64,000 bases of DNA, taken from Macrobrachium rosenbergii (taxonomy: Eukaryota; Arthropoda; Malacostraca; Decapoda; Palaemonidae). Numbering within the stretch: the first letter of the stretch is position 1; each line of letters starts with the position of its first letter. The notes under the pieces were generated by a model. The model saw nothing but the letters and a program-made list of their open reading frames with translations. It did not search any database and was not told where the DNA came from. The position numbers and the translations under genes were made by a program. Shown piece by piece: positions 18,594-39,302 of the stretch. The stretch lies in NCBI RefSeq assembly GCF_040412425.1, contig NC_089794.1:5707331-5771330 (forward strand). Direction: 5' to 3'.

Positions 18594-19160
18594 TCAGCTC
18601 CTAAATTCTCCCCTTTTTCTTAATTTTTTACGATTTCCCTTTACGCAAGTCAGAACTCCAAGACCAACTAAATAAAGTCTCCGTTGCCAGCCTGTAAAAT
18701 ACCATAAACCCAGGGAAATACGTAAAAATATGAATGTATGTAAGTGTGTGCATAATGAAAGTTTGTATGTTCCAGCATAACTCTGAAATGCATTGGGCAA
18801 TTTCAACCAACCTTGCTACACATAACATTTAGTATCTGGAAAAGAATACTGTGGGCATAACACATCACTAGTACCAAAGGGCACCAAAATGGATGGGTGT
18901 GGGAGGGGCTTCTCTGAAATGGGGCTGGTTCTGCCTATAGACTTTGTAAGTAAATAAACTTTATGGGTTTATCATACCTCATTTTTGTATACATAACATT
19001 TACCATCTGGAAAAGAATACTGCCGGGGTAAGACATAACTGGCACCAAAAGGGGTGGAGCTGGGAACGGAGTGACATGTAAAAATAACTAAAAACAACAG
19101 ATATTAGTGTCAAATCCATAGCTATCGGTTGTCATTCAGAGTTTTCATGGGCAGCTCCAG
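18594..19160. repeat. Repeat cluster: inverted relative of 34010-34060 plus a two-unit tandem
   Basis: 18774-18828 is the inverted counterpart of 34012-34058; both carry the TTGAAATT..TCAATGCG-type core followed by GCTGGAACATAC. From 18821 a ~172 bp unit is duplicated: CATCTGGAAAAGAATACTG-like text and a CACCAAAA..GG segment recur at about 18832 and 19004. No gene is seen. Confidence 0.65.
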
Positions 19161-19170
19161 GTTGGAAAGA

Positions 19171-19721
<551 letters not shown>

Positions 19722-19727
19722 ATGTAT

Positions 19728-22599
19728 AATTTTGGAATTTTATTTCCATTCATGCAATTCATTTTTTTACAATTTTCCTCCTGCCCCTTGTCAATGACAT
19801 TAGCGCCATCGTCATTTTCTGTATCTCTGTCAACCGTTATGATTCCTAATGTTTTCCTTTTTTTCCGTTGTATTTGCACGAATAACCACAATCATACGAA
19901 GGCAATTTCCCCCAACGATTAAAGAACCTTTCAAAAGCAACGGGTGCTCTGATCGAGGGAGTTACAATCCCGGAGATTTTCCTAAGAATTCTGTCCTTGT
20001 TTAATGCAGAACTCTGCATTTCGGGTTTATGAGTGGTTGTGCATTTAATAAAAAGATTTATTGCTACTTATGCCGGGGGCCTAAAAAAGAAGAGAGCTGG
20101 GTGCAGGTAGTAAAGCTTATTTTTGCATAGAGGCAAAAGAGAGTATATTAGGAATGATAATATTTGAGAGAGATGGAAAAAATTATGGAGATGAATGTCA
20201 ATGACGGTGAAGGAGGAAGACAGTACTGAATGAATTGCAAGAAAGGAACTCAAATCTAAAAATCAAATAGGAAGGTAGGAAGGTGAATATGAAGATTGAT
20301 CATGAAAGTTAATGAGTGTGCGGTGAAGAGACACACTAAGGGAAAGATGAACAAAAATAAAACGAGGAATAAAAAGGTTCGTCGGAAACTGTTACTTTTG
20401 TTGGTATGATATACTAGCGTTCCAATAAAGAAGCAGAAATAAAAGGTGAATGAGAGATGTAGAAGAAATGGACAACCGCTGGGTATCGCTCTTGATATGA
20501 AATATTCTTTATCTTATTTACCAGATGACTACAACTTTCAGGTATCTATAACCCTTATACCATTGACTTATGTTAATACCTCTTCTGGAAAGTGTTCACC
20601 TTTTATATCTTTGACAGCTAAATATTCATTAATATGGAAAGCTAGAATGAGTAATAAATATTATTTTTTAAAACCTTGTTAAAGTTTTATTCATATTTAA
20701 TATTCTTTGAATCCGAAGTCAATATTTGTCATATTGAAAATCAGTTTGTATATAAATATTAGATAATTATATGATCTATTTATGTCGAACATTATGAATT
20801 TTTAAATTCATTAATTTTCTTATCATATTCTAAATAGCGAATACAGAATTTAATTCAAAGATGCAATGCTTGGATAAATCTTTTCGATATTTGACGCCAT
20901 GTTTCTAGATATACCTGACATTTATATCAAAGGATTTTGGAACTGTGAATAAGGCCAAAGCAAAACTCCCTAGTTTTAGCGAAGGATTGGCCTTGACTCA
21001 AGAGAGCATCATTGCGCATGCGCAGGGCGTGGCTGTTGAATGCAGGGTATGGGTTCCGACAGACAGTCAATGGAAATGATGTTTACCTTCTTGAAATTAT
21101 GTATTTTTTTCTTTTATTAAGCCTCATAATTTTCAGGCATTTTGAACCTATCAGAGCTCATATCACAGACTCCACACTGCTTCCTCTTACGGATAAAAAT
21201 TTTGGAACACTCGTTACAAAGTTTCCTTTCGTAATATCTGCGTTTTGTCCTAATAGGCAGAACGAGACCATTGACTTTGTCTGTCTAATGACTTCATCAC
21301 CACATGTGGAGCCAGCGACATCACTGAAGTTAATCACAATCAGTGAAAGCCTTTGTCGCTCATCCACCATTAGTTACAATGTTGTAGGCTGTGGATATTT
21401 ACCGAAGGTAAGAAAAAGAAAGAGATAAAATTATAAGCTGAACGTGCGTGGGAAACATAATATCTTTGCCAAGCGAGTCTCTACAGTATAGTTTTGTATT
21501 TATTGTTTTTATTTTTAATAATATTACTAAATACTATTGCAACTCAGTTTTGAGATCCAGTTGTGAGCCTTCTGTGTGTGTTATAATCTTAGCTTACATC
21601 CTTTTTTTTTTTTTTTTGTAACAAACAACGCATTTTCTATTTTTCTGATTCATGTTAACTGAGTGATTATCCGTGGTACCACAGGCCTGTTGTCTACCTC
21701 ATTGCATTTTATTGCCATTCATGTCAAGAAATATTAATGGATTCACAAAAAAAAAAAAAAAAAATTTTATACTGAAATTTTCTCCGTCTCTGTTGATCTA
21801 CCACTTTCAGAGGTCTATCCCGGCCCATCTTTTCATTTTAGCACTTTACCACAGTTGAAAGAGCCCCTTTACATAAGATCCCGAGGTGGCTGAAGTAATT
21901 AGATTAATTAACGCCTAATTTTCCATGTTCTTCTACCATATCTCATGACTGCAGAATCATTTTGATGTAAATTTGTTTACATTTTTTTGGGGGGGGAGGA
22001 GGGGATGTTTGTGCAGCATTTTCCATCAAATTATTAACTGATTTCAAACATGATGGACACGGTTTCGAAACGAAGGCAACGAGAGGACCATGCTTGGGAA
22101 AAGAAAGTTTCCTAAAAACCGCCTATGTCAGAGGAATGGTCTCCACTTCATAGGAACAAAAAATATTGTTTAGTGTAGCCCTCCCTTGCGAAAAAGAAAC
22201 AATGAAAATGAAAAAGAAAAACAATTAAACCAGAATTAGCAAATTACCATCAAGGGGGAACGTTTCGAAGCGCTACTTCTGCCTCAAAAGTCAAAATAGA
22301 AAAAAAATTACTCTTCCATCAAAATAAACAGTAGTGAGTGTATAAAGACGACAATTATGTCTGATAAATGTTCGGTGATTACAACGCGTATGACAAGTTG
22401 CCATCATTTTATACTGAACGACGTAACAGTTTGTTTTGAATCCCAAGGAAAAAGGAGCTCACATAAACTTTGATTTCACAATTTATGTCATAAGTGTTAA
22501 TCCAAAGCCATTCGGATATGAATCTAACCAAACAAGAACGCTACAGTTGATGATGGGAACTGATTTTAATTTCCGATTTGGTATTATGAACAGTCTTAC

Positions 22600-22600
<1 letters not shown>
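19728..22600 (+). repeat. Interspersed repeat S, copy 3 (most intact)
   Basis: Contains all S landmarks in order without the nested insertions of copies 1 and 2, so it serves as the empty-site reference. It starts just after the TA/TG array and loses similarity to the other copies after the GTTGATGATGGGAACTG segment near 22545. An open frame at 21012-21428 (138 codons) is not conserved in other copies and I do not consider it a gene. Confidence 0.8.
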
Positions 22601-25577
<2,977 letters not shown>

Positions 25578-25590
<13 letters not shown>

Positions 25591-27343
25591 AAGCATCGGA
25601 TGTAGCTGAAAGTTGACATATGTATATTTTACAACCACACATAAATTTTGTCAGCATTATCAATAACCTAACCCGATAGTTTTAATATTTATAGAGTAAA
25701 AATTATCTAGCCGAGACGCCACGACCAATGATTACGAGCCAAGAGTCGAAAAACATTCATTACGTAAGCAAGGTAAACACCGTTTGACGAAATGTTGCCC
25801 CACCCATCCACCAGACAGAAACTCATTCATCTTGTTCCATCGGCCCTGAAACCCATAGCAGTCAAGAATGGCTAACAGGATTTGGAATTCTCCCCGTGGT
25901 TGCAAAACTGCATTTGTCTTACGACTTGCAACTTTATACAGTCAAGAGAAAGCCCGTGGCCATACTTACTATAGCCTGAATAGGTAATTATTCAGTTTCT
26001 AGTTTAAATCCAATGTTCATGGTCTGATTTGTATTTAGCGTAACGTGATTATAATACTTGTAATGTCATTCAGGATTTTGAACATTTCCATCAACTATTC
26101 ACTATGCCACCAAGAGAGAGAGAGAGAGAGATTGTATGTATACAGTCTTTATATAACTATTTTTGTTAAAATAATATTTTTATCCAAAATAAATACAAGC
26201 TTATACGTGCTAAAATCTCCAACAGGCCAACGGATCATCCGATCTAATTTTTTTTCTCTACCTTTAGCTTCAACATCGGCAATAACATACCCAGTTGCCA
26301 TAATTTGTTAGCTTAATGAAATAACCTATCATCTAATGTTAAACTTAATTTCTGAGGAGGCCATGGCTTATTGCACAGTGAAAAAACATGACAAAGACTT
26401 TATGAATGGCGGAACGATACATGTGGGTGGGGTATCTGTGCTAGCGTAGTAATACTACTGTAGCAGTAGTGCCGCAACACTAGTAATAGCAGTAATATAC
26501 ATGAATTAAACGTTTAGGCCAACTGCTGGGTTCCTTGAGGATCATTTAGCACTTGTTACAACTACTCGAGAAATGAGTTTTTATAGCCAGAAGTTAAATT
26601 TTCTAATCCAACAATGCCCATGATAGCCTTCAGTGTTATCCTGAATTGTAACGAGGCCAAAATGGGTGGAGCCTCATGAAGTCATCATTCTGACGATAAT
26701 TATTGGTGAAGGTTTAAAGCCAAAATACGGTACCGGCTATTTTTTATTTTTTTTTTTTTTTTTTTTTTTAAATAGGCAGATAGCCAATAAATAAAAATTG
26801 CTTGACATTGGATATAGCAGTTATCAAATCAAGCTTGTCTACTATGCTTTTGAAAATTACCAACTATTCCCTACATCTTGTCAATCTGATTGTGACCTAT
26901 AAAGTAGACTGTAATTTCTTAGGAAACTTATTTTGAGAGTTAGACTAATAATCGAAGTGTTTTGTATTTATTGACATATTTTGTTGGTTTGTTCATTATG
27001 ACAATTATCAGTGGAGAGGTTTCAGAGTTCATAAAGGTGTACTGCTTTGCTTGTATTTAAAATTTTATGTCATTGTTGCCAAAGGTCTAGCCTTCGTTAC
27101 GTATAGCCAATCATCCACCGAGAAAGAGGGAAGAAATGCTGTCATAAGTTACGTAACGAGTGGGTTCGAAACCTTTTCTCTGAGTAAGTTGGCCCGTCTT
27201 CAAAAAAAGTCACTTTTACATTATAAGTACCAAATTTATTCAACCTACGTAATGCAGAATACAGTCAAAATTTATGTGTAGATATAATGTGTATTCTGAA
27301 TAAGCGTTATATTTATGAAATGCATAGATAAAAAGTTACTGCG
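25578..27343. other. Unclassified ~1.75 kb insert splitting PLE A, bounded by inverted repeats
   Basis: It separates the RT motif B part of PLE A (from 27385) from the motif C part (to 25590). The flanks are inverted copies of one PLE segment: GGGCCTCTGTAACACGGTTT at about 25552 and its complement near 27350. The interior has no recognised protein. It contains a GA run at 26112, a T-rich tract at 26740-26770 and AATAAA motifs. Confidence 0.5.
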
Positions 27344-27384
27344 AAAAAACCGTGTTACAGAGGCCCTGAATCTCAGAGTAGGTA

Positions 27385-27905
27385 GTTATAGTTTTTCAAA
27401 GAACTCCCTATACAAGTTTGAGAGGATTTGGGATAAAGGGTTGCCCATTGCCATACCAAATATTTATTGGTTAAATTCACCGTTGATTATAAACTTACAA
27501 TCACAAATCCACAACCTAGTGAGTGAAATAATATGACTTATAGGTCGAGGTAATTCATGATGGATTTCTTCGTTACTAAGATACTCTAAAATAGAATCTA
27601 TAGGGACTTTAGTAGAAAGAGAACAAACATCAAAACTAACGAATCTATCAGTGGGGCAAAAAACAATTTTGTTTAATGTACCAGCTAAATCCAGACAATT
27701 ATATACGTGAGAACCGGAGATAGTTCCAAGTAACGGGGACAAGAGTTTGGTAATATATTTCGAAAGTTTATATGATATTGAGCCAACAGCACTTATAATA
27801 GGACGCATAGGATTATTTTATTTTTGTGTATTTACTAATCCGTACAAGTAAGGTAACCAGGGAAATTTTACTGACAACTGACCTATTAGTTCTTTTTTAT
27901 CTTTA
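27385..27905 (-). pseudogene. Penelope-like element A, N-terminal RT half
   Basis: Minus strand, from 27905 downward: LPYLYGLV at about 27840-27860, then a stop where the family has a Lys-Pro stretch, then MRPIISAVGS at the start of the open frame 27808-27464. RT motif A is visible as FVSFDVCSLSTKVP (about 27600-27640). After a stop, motif B follows as FGMAMGNPLS (about 27432-27460) and LSNLYREFFEK (about 27398-27430). Order and strand match the downstream half at 24137-25590, so both are one element split by the insert between them. The 5' side is cut by TA repeats at 27927. Confidence 0.87.
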
Positions 27906-27924
27906 GTGATTTTTTCACTTTATA

Positions 27925-27926
<2 letters not shown>

Positions 27927-28016
<90 letters not shown>
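27927..28016. repeat. (TA)n microsatellite
   Basis: About 90 bp of pure TA interrupting the upstream region of PLE A. Confidence 0.97.
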
Positions 28017-28023
<7 letters not shown>

Positions 28024-28263
28024 CATATTACAAGTCAGGTTCAGTGATAAAACACATTGGTTTATGGATATTATATTCTGGACAGTATATCCACTTAGAA
28101 ATAATAAGAGGTTTTATATGATGGGTATTTATGCTGTCGTGTAGGACCTAAAAGATTTAGTTGATCTTATCATGTCCCCATGACCCTGTGTGATTCATGT
28201 TGATAGTCTGCTTATTTAAAGTATTTAAAAAATTTCATGGTAATGTGATACTTCTATAAATTC

Positions 28264-28399
28264 GAATATTTATATATATAGAAATAGTATATATATAGAA
28301 ATATATATATATATATAGCTATAAATTTATATATTTCCATCACCAACATTTTATACACAATACAAATCCACATCTTCAGGGCTACAATCAGATAAAATA

Positions 28400-28438
<39 letters not shown>

Positions 28439-28697
28439 GTGAGCAAAGTAGTAAATGATTCTTTTTTTATAAAGAATGATTTACTTTAGAAAGTCGAATT
28501 TTTAATAGAAATAGTATGGCCAGCAGAAACTTCATTATCTCCAGCTATAAATTTATATATTTCATCACCAACATTTATAATACAAATATATCTTCAGGCT
28601 ATAATCAGAGAAAATAAAAATATATATATATATATATATATAAAAATGGAGCAAAGTAGTAAATGATTCTTTTTTTATAAATAATGATTTATATTGT
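28264..28697 (-). repeat. Two tandem PLE-tail-like units (possible pLTR remnant)
   Basis: Two direct copies about 240 bp apart. Each carries GCTATAAATTTATATATTTC, a CATCACCAACATTT segment, a CTTCAGG..CTA..ATCAGA segment, a short TA run and AGCAAAGTAGTAAATGATTC. On the minus strand they contain CCTGAAGATG-type text that I associate with PLE 3' UTRs. Lying upstream of PLE A on its own strand, they could be the tandem repeat (pLTR) typical of Penelope insertions. The tandem duplication is direct; the pLTR reading is inference. Confidence 0.55.
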
Positions 28698-28711
28698 ATA
28701 TATTTTAGTCT

Positions 28712-28923
<212 letters not shown>

Positions 28924-28930
28924 TTATATA

Positions 28931-30235
28931 TTAATTAATCATTTCCCGTGGTACCCACAGGAATGCATAGGGCCTCAGTGAACTACTCCACCACATTTTT
29001 TCCTGGGCTAACTCCTCAAGATCTCCCGAACACTCATCCCCTGCTTCCCGCTCCATTGTCCTCAACCACATCTCTTCTGGCCTACCTCTACCTCTTCTAC
29101 CAAGGGCTACCCACCCTAGTGTATCTATACACATGACTTAGCCACTTCCAGTGTGAGAACCTAACATACTCATCGACCAGCTGCACCCCTGTTACTTCTC
29201 TGATTCTGTTGTTTGATATCCTATTCCTCCAATTATTTCCTAATATTCTTCTGAGCACCTTATTTTCAAATGCTAAGAGTTTATTATCTGAAGTCACTGT
29301 AATGTACCATGACTCATACCCATAAATGACAATACTCCTAACCATTACCTTAGAAATTTAGATTTTTTTGTGCAAATATTTTTAAACATTCCCATTGCCT
29401 GAGGAGTCTTTTTAATCCTTCCATAAATTCTGTGCTCAGAGGATCATTCTTTTCTAAATAAGTACCTAAATATTTAAGCTTATCCATTTGCTTTACAACC
29501 ATGCCTTCAATTAGACAATCCTGTGCATTTTTAATATTCATGCTCATGATTTCAGTTATTCCACTATTAATAGCCAAACCCATCTTTCGACCGTCACTCA
29601 CTAGACAATCCAACACTCTGCATCTTATCTGATCCCTTGCAGATCAGCATAATATAAGTCAAGATGTTTCCCATTTTCTCCACAGAGTATACCTGCATCC
29701 ATTTTTCTTTTGACCCGTCTCATAACGCAATCTACGACTAAAACAAACAACAGAGGAGACAGAATGCCACCATGAATCACACCAGACATTACTTTAAATG
29801 AATCACTCAAACACCCATCAGCCATCAATTTACAAGATGTGCCCTCATGAATGTTCATAATAACCCTCTCAAACTTTTCCATTATTCCATAATACCTCAG
29901 GATTTTTCCCATAGTCTGTCTCAAAATACCATCAAAGGCCTTTTAAAAATAAACATTTTATTAACTTGCTGCATTAAATGCCTAAGTATGAAGATCTGAT
30001 CACTGCAACCCCACCCCTTTCTAAAACCAACTTGTTCATTCCTCAGAGTACCATCAACAATACTCTACTGGAAATTTACAAGGCTACAGGTGACAAAGTG
30101 ATTCCCCTCCAATCACAACACCTACTCAGATCTCCCTTCTTTGGAACTTTAATGACCACACCATTCTTCTAACCTGATGGTATTATCCCCATCACCTGTA
30201 TCTTATGGAATAATATCTTCAAGACAAATATTAAT
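28931..30235 (-). pseudogene. LINE reverse transcriptase pseudogene (RT to C terminus)
   Basis: Minus-strand order: VVIKVPKKGDLSRCCDWRGI (about 30120-30180); a NEQVGF-type segment near 30040; motif A region KAFDGIL with a small frame change (about 29930); then the open frame 29924-29625 with MGKILRYYGIMEKF, GVIHGGILSPLLFVLVVDCV (motif B region) and LYYADL, where FADD-type motif C is degraded. The thumb and C-terminal part is KLKYLGTYLEKND (about 29470), IVIYGYESWYIT (about 29330) and RRILGNNWRNRI. The final GRRGRGRPEEMW block (about 29097) leads to an end at 28931. Multiple stops and shifts make it inactive. The clade is not fixed: it differs from the RTE copy at 5222-7403 and from the LINE at 12693-14727. 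Confidence 0.87.
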
Positions 30236-30304
30236 CTATCCTCTTTGTATATATACTAGGGGACCAATCTGGTGCTTCCTGATGAAACTCTGAATGACAA
30301 GTGA

Positions 30305-30308
<4 letters not shown>

Positions 30309-30355
<47 letters not shown>

Positions 30356-30418
30356 AGTCTCCCACACTCTGTCCCTTTTTCTCCTCCCTAAAACCCCCTC
30401 TACTAACTCTCTCACTTC

Positions 30419-30451
<33 letters not shown>

Positions 30452-30556
30452 CAACTCTCCCTTACTCTCTCCATCTTTCTTCTCCCTAACACCCTTTGAC
30501 TCTCTCTTTCACTTCCTCCCCTCTCTCTCTCTCCTCTCTTCCCCCCTCTACACACC

Positions 30557-30596
<40 letters not shown>
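30309..30596. repeat. (CT)n composite array
   Basis: CT runs at about 30309-30352, 30420-30440, 30518-30535 and 30560-30592, separated by similar pyrimidine-rich spacers containing TTCTCCCTAA and CTCTACT. The layout matches the arrays at 4680-5210 and 12336-12664. Confidence 0.93.
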
Positions 30597-30597
<1 letters not shown>

Positions 30598-30599
30598 TT

Positions 30600-31113
30600 C
30601 CTGTTAAGATAGTTGCTTCAATTACATTACCCAGAATTTTTGACACTTTGTATTTCATTCCTTTTCACTCCCCATTCCTATCATAGTCGAGGAATTTTAG
30701 GCAAAAAAACATCAATCGACCTAACAAATTTGCAGGAACATGAAAATTGGTCTGTGGTTTCTTTAGGCCACTCTAAAGAACATACTAAAAGTCATTCATC
30801 GATGCAGGGTGTGCTACGGCGGCCATCTTGGAAAATGGCGGATGAAATTCTGTTTTTCTGCAATAACTTGTAAACAGTTGCAGATACAGAAATTTTTCAG
30901 GAGTTAAAAATTTTTCCATTTAAAAAAAATAGAAAAGACTGGTAGAAACAATTTTTCTGGTAGAATTGAAAATAATACTGTAAAGGTATGTTCAATTAAA
31001 GAACTTAGATACTCAGTTATAACATATTTACGTATTTGAAAGCAGTTTGACGTTTATGAAAAATGCATTATGTTGTAAAAGGCGATATATCGACTCAGGA
31101 AATTAGTAAATTT

Positions 31114-31184
<71 letters not shown>

Positions 31185-31224
31185 TAATAATAATAATATC
31201 ATTATTTATTATTTTTTTTTTTAA
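30600..31224. other. Non-coding upstream flank with (AAT)n array
   Basis: AT-rich sequence upstream of the FEN1-like pseudogene. It contains a CGGCGGCCATCTTGGAAAAT segment at 30819, in which GCCAT and ATGGC form a short palindrome, and an (AAT)n array at 31116-31198. No gene is seen. Confidence 0.6.
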
Positions 31225-32988
31225 GTAATTCGTGGGCTTATTCGTGGTCGGGGAATAACAGATTCAACTCTACAGAGGTGGGTGCCATCAGCTTCAATTG
31301 GTTTTGAGATCTCTGAGGCTTTATCAGACTTTACCGTGGTCAATGTAAAAAAAATGTTCTGCTGAACACAGAATCTGGAAAATCTCGAGTATCAAGAGAT
31401 AATGATGATCATAGCAAGTTTATCAACTGGCTAAAAGAACATAGTATTTCGTCAGTTATCAGGACAATTAGTTAACAACTCAAATGGGCTGGTAGCAGAC
31501 CAAACAATAACATGTGATAGAGCACTGGAGATAGGAAAAGAAACTATCAGTTCGCTTTCAGGAAGTAACTTTTCTAACGTTCACCTGCAGCGAAAGAGGA
31601 AAGTTGTTCCTTTGTCTAAACTAACATCAGGCACAATAAAGATGTTTGATAAAAATGTGATACTAAGCTTCCAACAAGAACTCTTTCACAGAATGTTATG
31701 CCTGGATGTTAGTAAAACGGAAATAAAAGAGTACTTCGAGTATGAGCTGGCAAGTGTAACTCCATCATTATTTGATTCCTCAAAGTTAAGGAAAGGAAGA
31801 AAGTCTTCCTTTTTGAATGCCTTTTCCTCCCAGAAATAGACTTTATTGATACTTTTTAACCAGTATTATGTTTTAGATGGTGGAAATCTCTTCACTCTGT
31901 TCCTTGGCCAAAACCACCAACGTCTGGTCAGATACTGGATTTGTATGTAAGCTATGTTGAGAGCCATTACGGAAAACTCTGAAGTGTAGTTTTTGAGCAA
32001 GAGCGCCGAGCAGCAAAGAGAACTTCAAGAAACATAATATTTGATGAAATTACACCAGCTACTATTCCACATTCAGATTTTCTAGCAAACCGAATAAATA
32101 AACGCGCTCTAATTGATGCTGTTATGCTTAAGATGAAAAACAAAGGTTATTCAGGTTTACAAGCCGAAAGTGATGCAGATACTGTTATTATCAAAGTTTC
32201 TCATGATCACGCTAAGAAATATCCAAATGTTGTTGTTGGGCAGGACACTGATTTGCTTATGCTTTTAACTACTTTAGCTAATAAAGATCTTGCAATTTGG
32301 TATCTGAAACCAGGAAAATCAGGTAATCCTCACAAACTGTACAAAATTCAGACAGAAAGCACATATGGATGAAAGCTGTGACACTTTACTTTTTAGTTTA
32401 TGCCCTGACTGGGTCTGACACGGCATCTACACTGTACAAAAAGGTAAAATTAGAGTACTTAGGCTTCTGCAAAATAATCAGGCTTTGCGAGAACAAATTA
32501 AAATATTCAATCAGAAGGATGCCAGCTGGGATGCTATAAAAGATGCCGGTGAAAAGTTTATTCTTAAATGGTATGGATCTAAATCAAAGTCATTAAATGA
32601 GCTCAGATATTTCATGTATAATAAAATTATTGCAAAAAAGAAATTAAGTTCATCTTTTCAACTGGCCTCTTTACCCCCAACCAGCGCAGCTGCAGAACAA
32701 CACTCCTACAGAGTGTATTTGCAAGTACAGGAATGGCTTGGAAACTGCCTGGATCCAACAAAATGGGGTTGGTCAGTGATAGAAAAATCATTGAAACCTA
32801 TCCCTACTACCAAAGAGGCAGCTCCTTTGAAACTCCTGAACCTGGTTTCGTGCAATTGCAAGGTTGCATGCAACAAGAGGTGCAAATGTGCACAGTTCGG
32901 TATGCACTGCTCAGGGATGTATGGAGAATGCCAAGGAACTAATTGTGAAAACTCAGTTGATATAATTTTAGAAGAACCAGAATACTGA
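31225..32988 (+). pseudogene. Decayed member of a multicopy arthropod family with FEN1/PIN-like core and Cys-rich tail
   Basis: Fragments in order across shifting frames. RGRGITDSTLQRW (31240) fits the family's start region. NGLVADQTITCDRALEIGKE (about 31483) comes next. 31612-31839 encodes LASVTPSLFDSSKLRKGRKS. LDGGNLF is near 31876 and RNIIFDEITPATIPHSDF is near 32030. 32124-32372 carries an acidic nuclease-like pair of segments, ESDADTVIIKVSHDHA and VVGQDTDLLMLL. 32485-32988 carries the LPPTSAAAEQHSYRVYLQVQ block, EWLGNCLDPTKWGW, and a Cys-rich tail CNCKVACNKRCKCAQFGMHC. I recognise this as a family found in many copies in crustaceans and other invertebrates, often with mobile DNA; its function is not established. 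At least two frameshifts and several stops are present. No introns are evident, so it may be a retrocopy or transposon-borne gene. Confidence 0.72.
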
Positions 32989-33527
32989 GCTGGAAAATTG
33001 TGAAATAACAGGCTTAAAATCGTATATAGCACTTTTGATATTCATAGGATAATTCATTATTAGAAATTATTTGTTGCCAACTGTAATGAGATATAAGGGT
33101 AATGCACTGCATTTCTGGAAAATTTGAAAAAAATAATGTCATTTCAGCATTGCATAAAAAGAACAGATTCAGAATGTACTGATTTCACTTTTGCAGACGA
33201 ACACTATTATTTTTTTTCATTATTATCGAAATATTCTCCATAAACCAAATTGAATTGAAAAGTTCGATTTCGTTTAGATTAGAAATTGTTTATTATTATT
33301 TTGGTATACTGTACTGTTAGAATTTTCTATAAACACTGAAATAATGACTACAAACATTCCATGAAGTTGATGATTTTACATATATGCATATTAGTTTTTA
33401 AACAATTATTATTCTTACCTGTATAACCTGATAATGCATACTGTTTGTATTCATGCATAGGGGAAAAATAGTTTCTACCGTAACTTTTTTATTTTCCACC
33501 CTACAAGAAAACTTATTGTTGTTTTTT
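32989..33527. other. No recognised feature
   Basis: AT-rich downstream flank of the FEN1-like pseudogene. No gene, RNA or clear repeat is seen. Confidence 0.55.
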
Positions 33528-33960
33528 TTTATGAAGAATTTGGACTTAAAGGGCACCAGGAATGTCACTATTTATATCAGCAACCTCAAAAACTATGGAT
33601 TAGACACTAATATCTGTATTTTTTACATTTTATTTTTAACTCCTTCTTACCCCTTCTCCTATTGAGGCTGAAACTGGTCATAAAGGGCATCAGGAGTGTC
33701 ACTATTTATCTCAGCAACCTAGAAAAATATGGATTAGACTTTAATATCTGTTGTTTTCTGTTATTCTCACATGTCACCGCCTTCCCACCCTTCTCAACCC
33801 AACTTCCTATTGGGGCTGAACTTGGACTTAAAGGGCATTGGAAGTGTCACTATTCATCTCAGCGACCTCGAAAACTATGGATTAAACACTAATGTCTGTT
33901 GCTTTTGGTTATTTTTACACGTAACCCCCTTCCCACCCCCACTCACTCAGGTGCCTCCGA
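33528..33960. repeat. Three-unit tandem repeat, ~145 bp period
   Basis: Units start near 33538, 33670 and 33820. Each has (A/T)AAAGGGCA, a GTCACTAT segment, CTCAGC(A/G)ACCT, a TATGGATTA segment and a pyrimidine-rich end with CTTCCCACCC- or CTTCTTACCC-type text. It leads into the TTGAAATTACTCAATGCG block (about 34017) shared, inverted, with 18774-18828. Confidence 0.85.
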
Positions 33961-34060
33961 TGACTTACCCCACAGCATTCTTTCCCAGATAGTAAGTCAT
34001 ATGTATACCAAGTTCGGTTGAAATTACTCAATGCGTTTCAGACTTATGCTGGAACATACA

Positions 34061-35009
<949 letters not shown>

Positions 35010-35010
35010 G

Positions 35011-36293
<1,283 letters not shown>

Positions 36294-36309
36294 CTTCTTC
36301 TTCTTCTAC

Positions 36310-37420
<1,111 letters not shown>

Positions 37421-37491
37421 TTTTATTTATGTTGAATAATATATAAAGTTTAGTATTTTTTCCCTCTACACATACATAGATCCGCACACAG

Positions 37492-39118
<1,627 letters not shown>

Positions 39119-39200
<82 letters not shown>

Positions 39201-39230
39201 AATGTGTGAGTGTGTGTGTGCATGTGTGTA
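39119..39230. repeat. (TA)n with TG tail
   Basis: TA 39119-39198 followed by an imperfect TG stretch to about 39228. It lies just upstream of S copy 4, like the arrays before copies 2 and 3. Confidence 0.95.
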
Positions 39231-39302
39231 TTCTAATAACCATAAAACGAAGAAAACCGCAAACCTCTTACGACCCCAACACTTTCCTTTCGTTGTCCCC
39301 AG

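Noticed and set aside
21012..21428. 138-codon frame in S copy 3
   Set aside because: The frame is interrupted in the aligned parts of copies 1, 2 and 4 and has no recognisable domain.
31116..31198. Coding poly-Asn tract from (AAT)n
   Set aside because: No open frame extends on either side; it lies upstream of the pseudogene start region.
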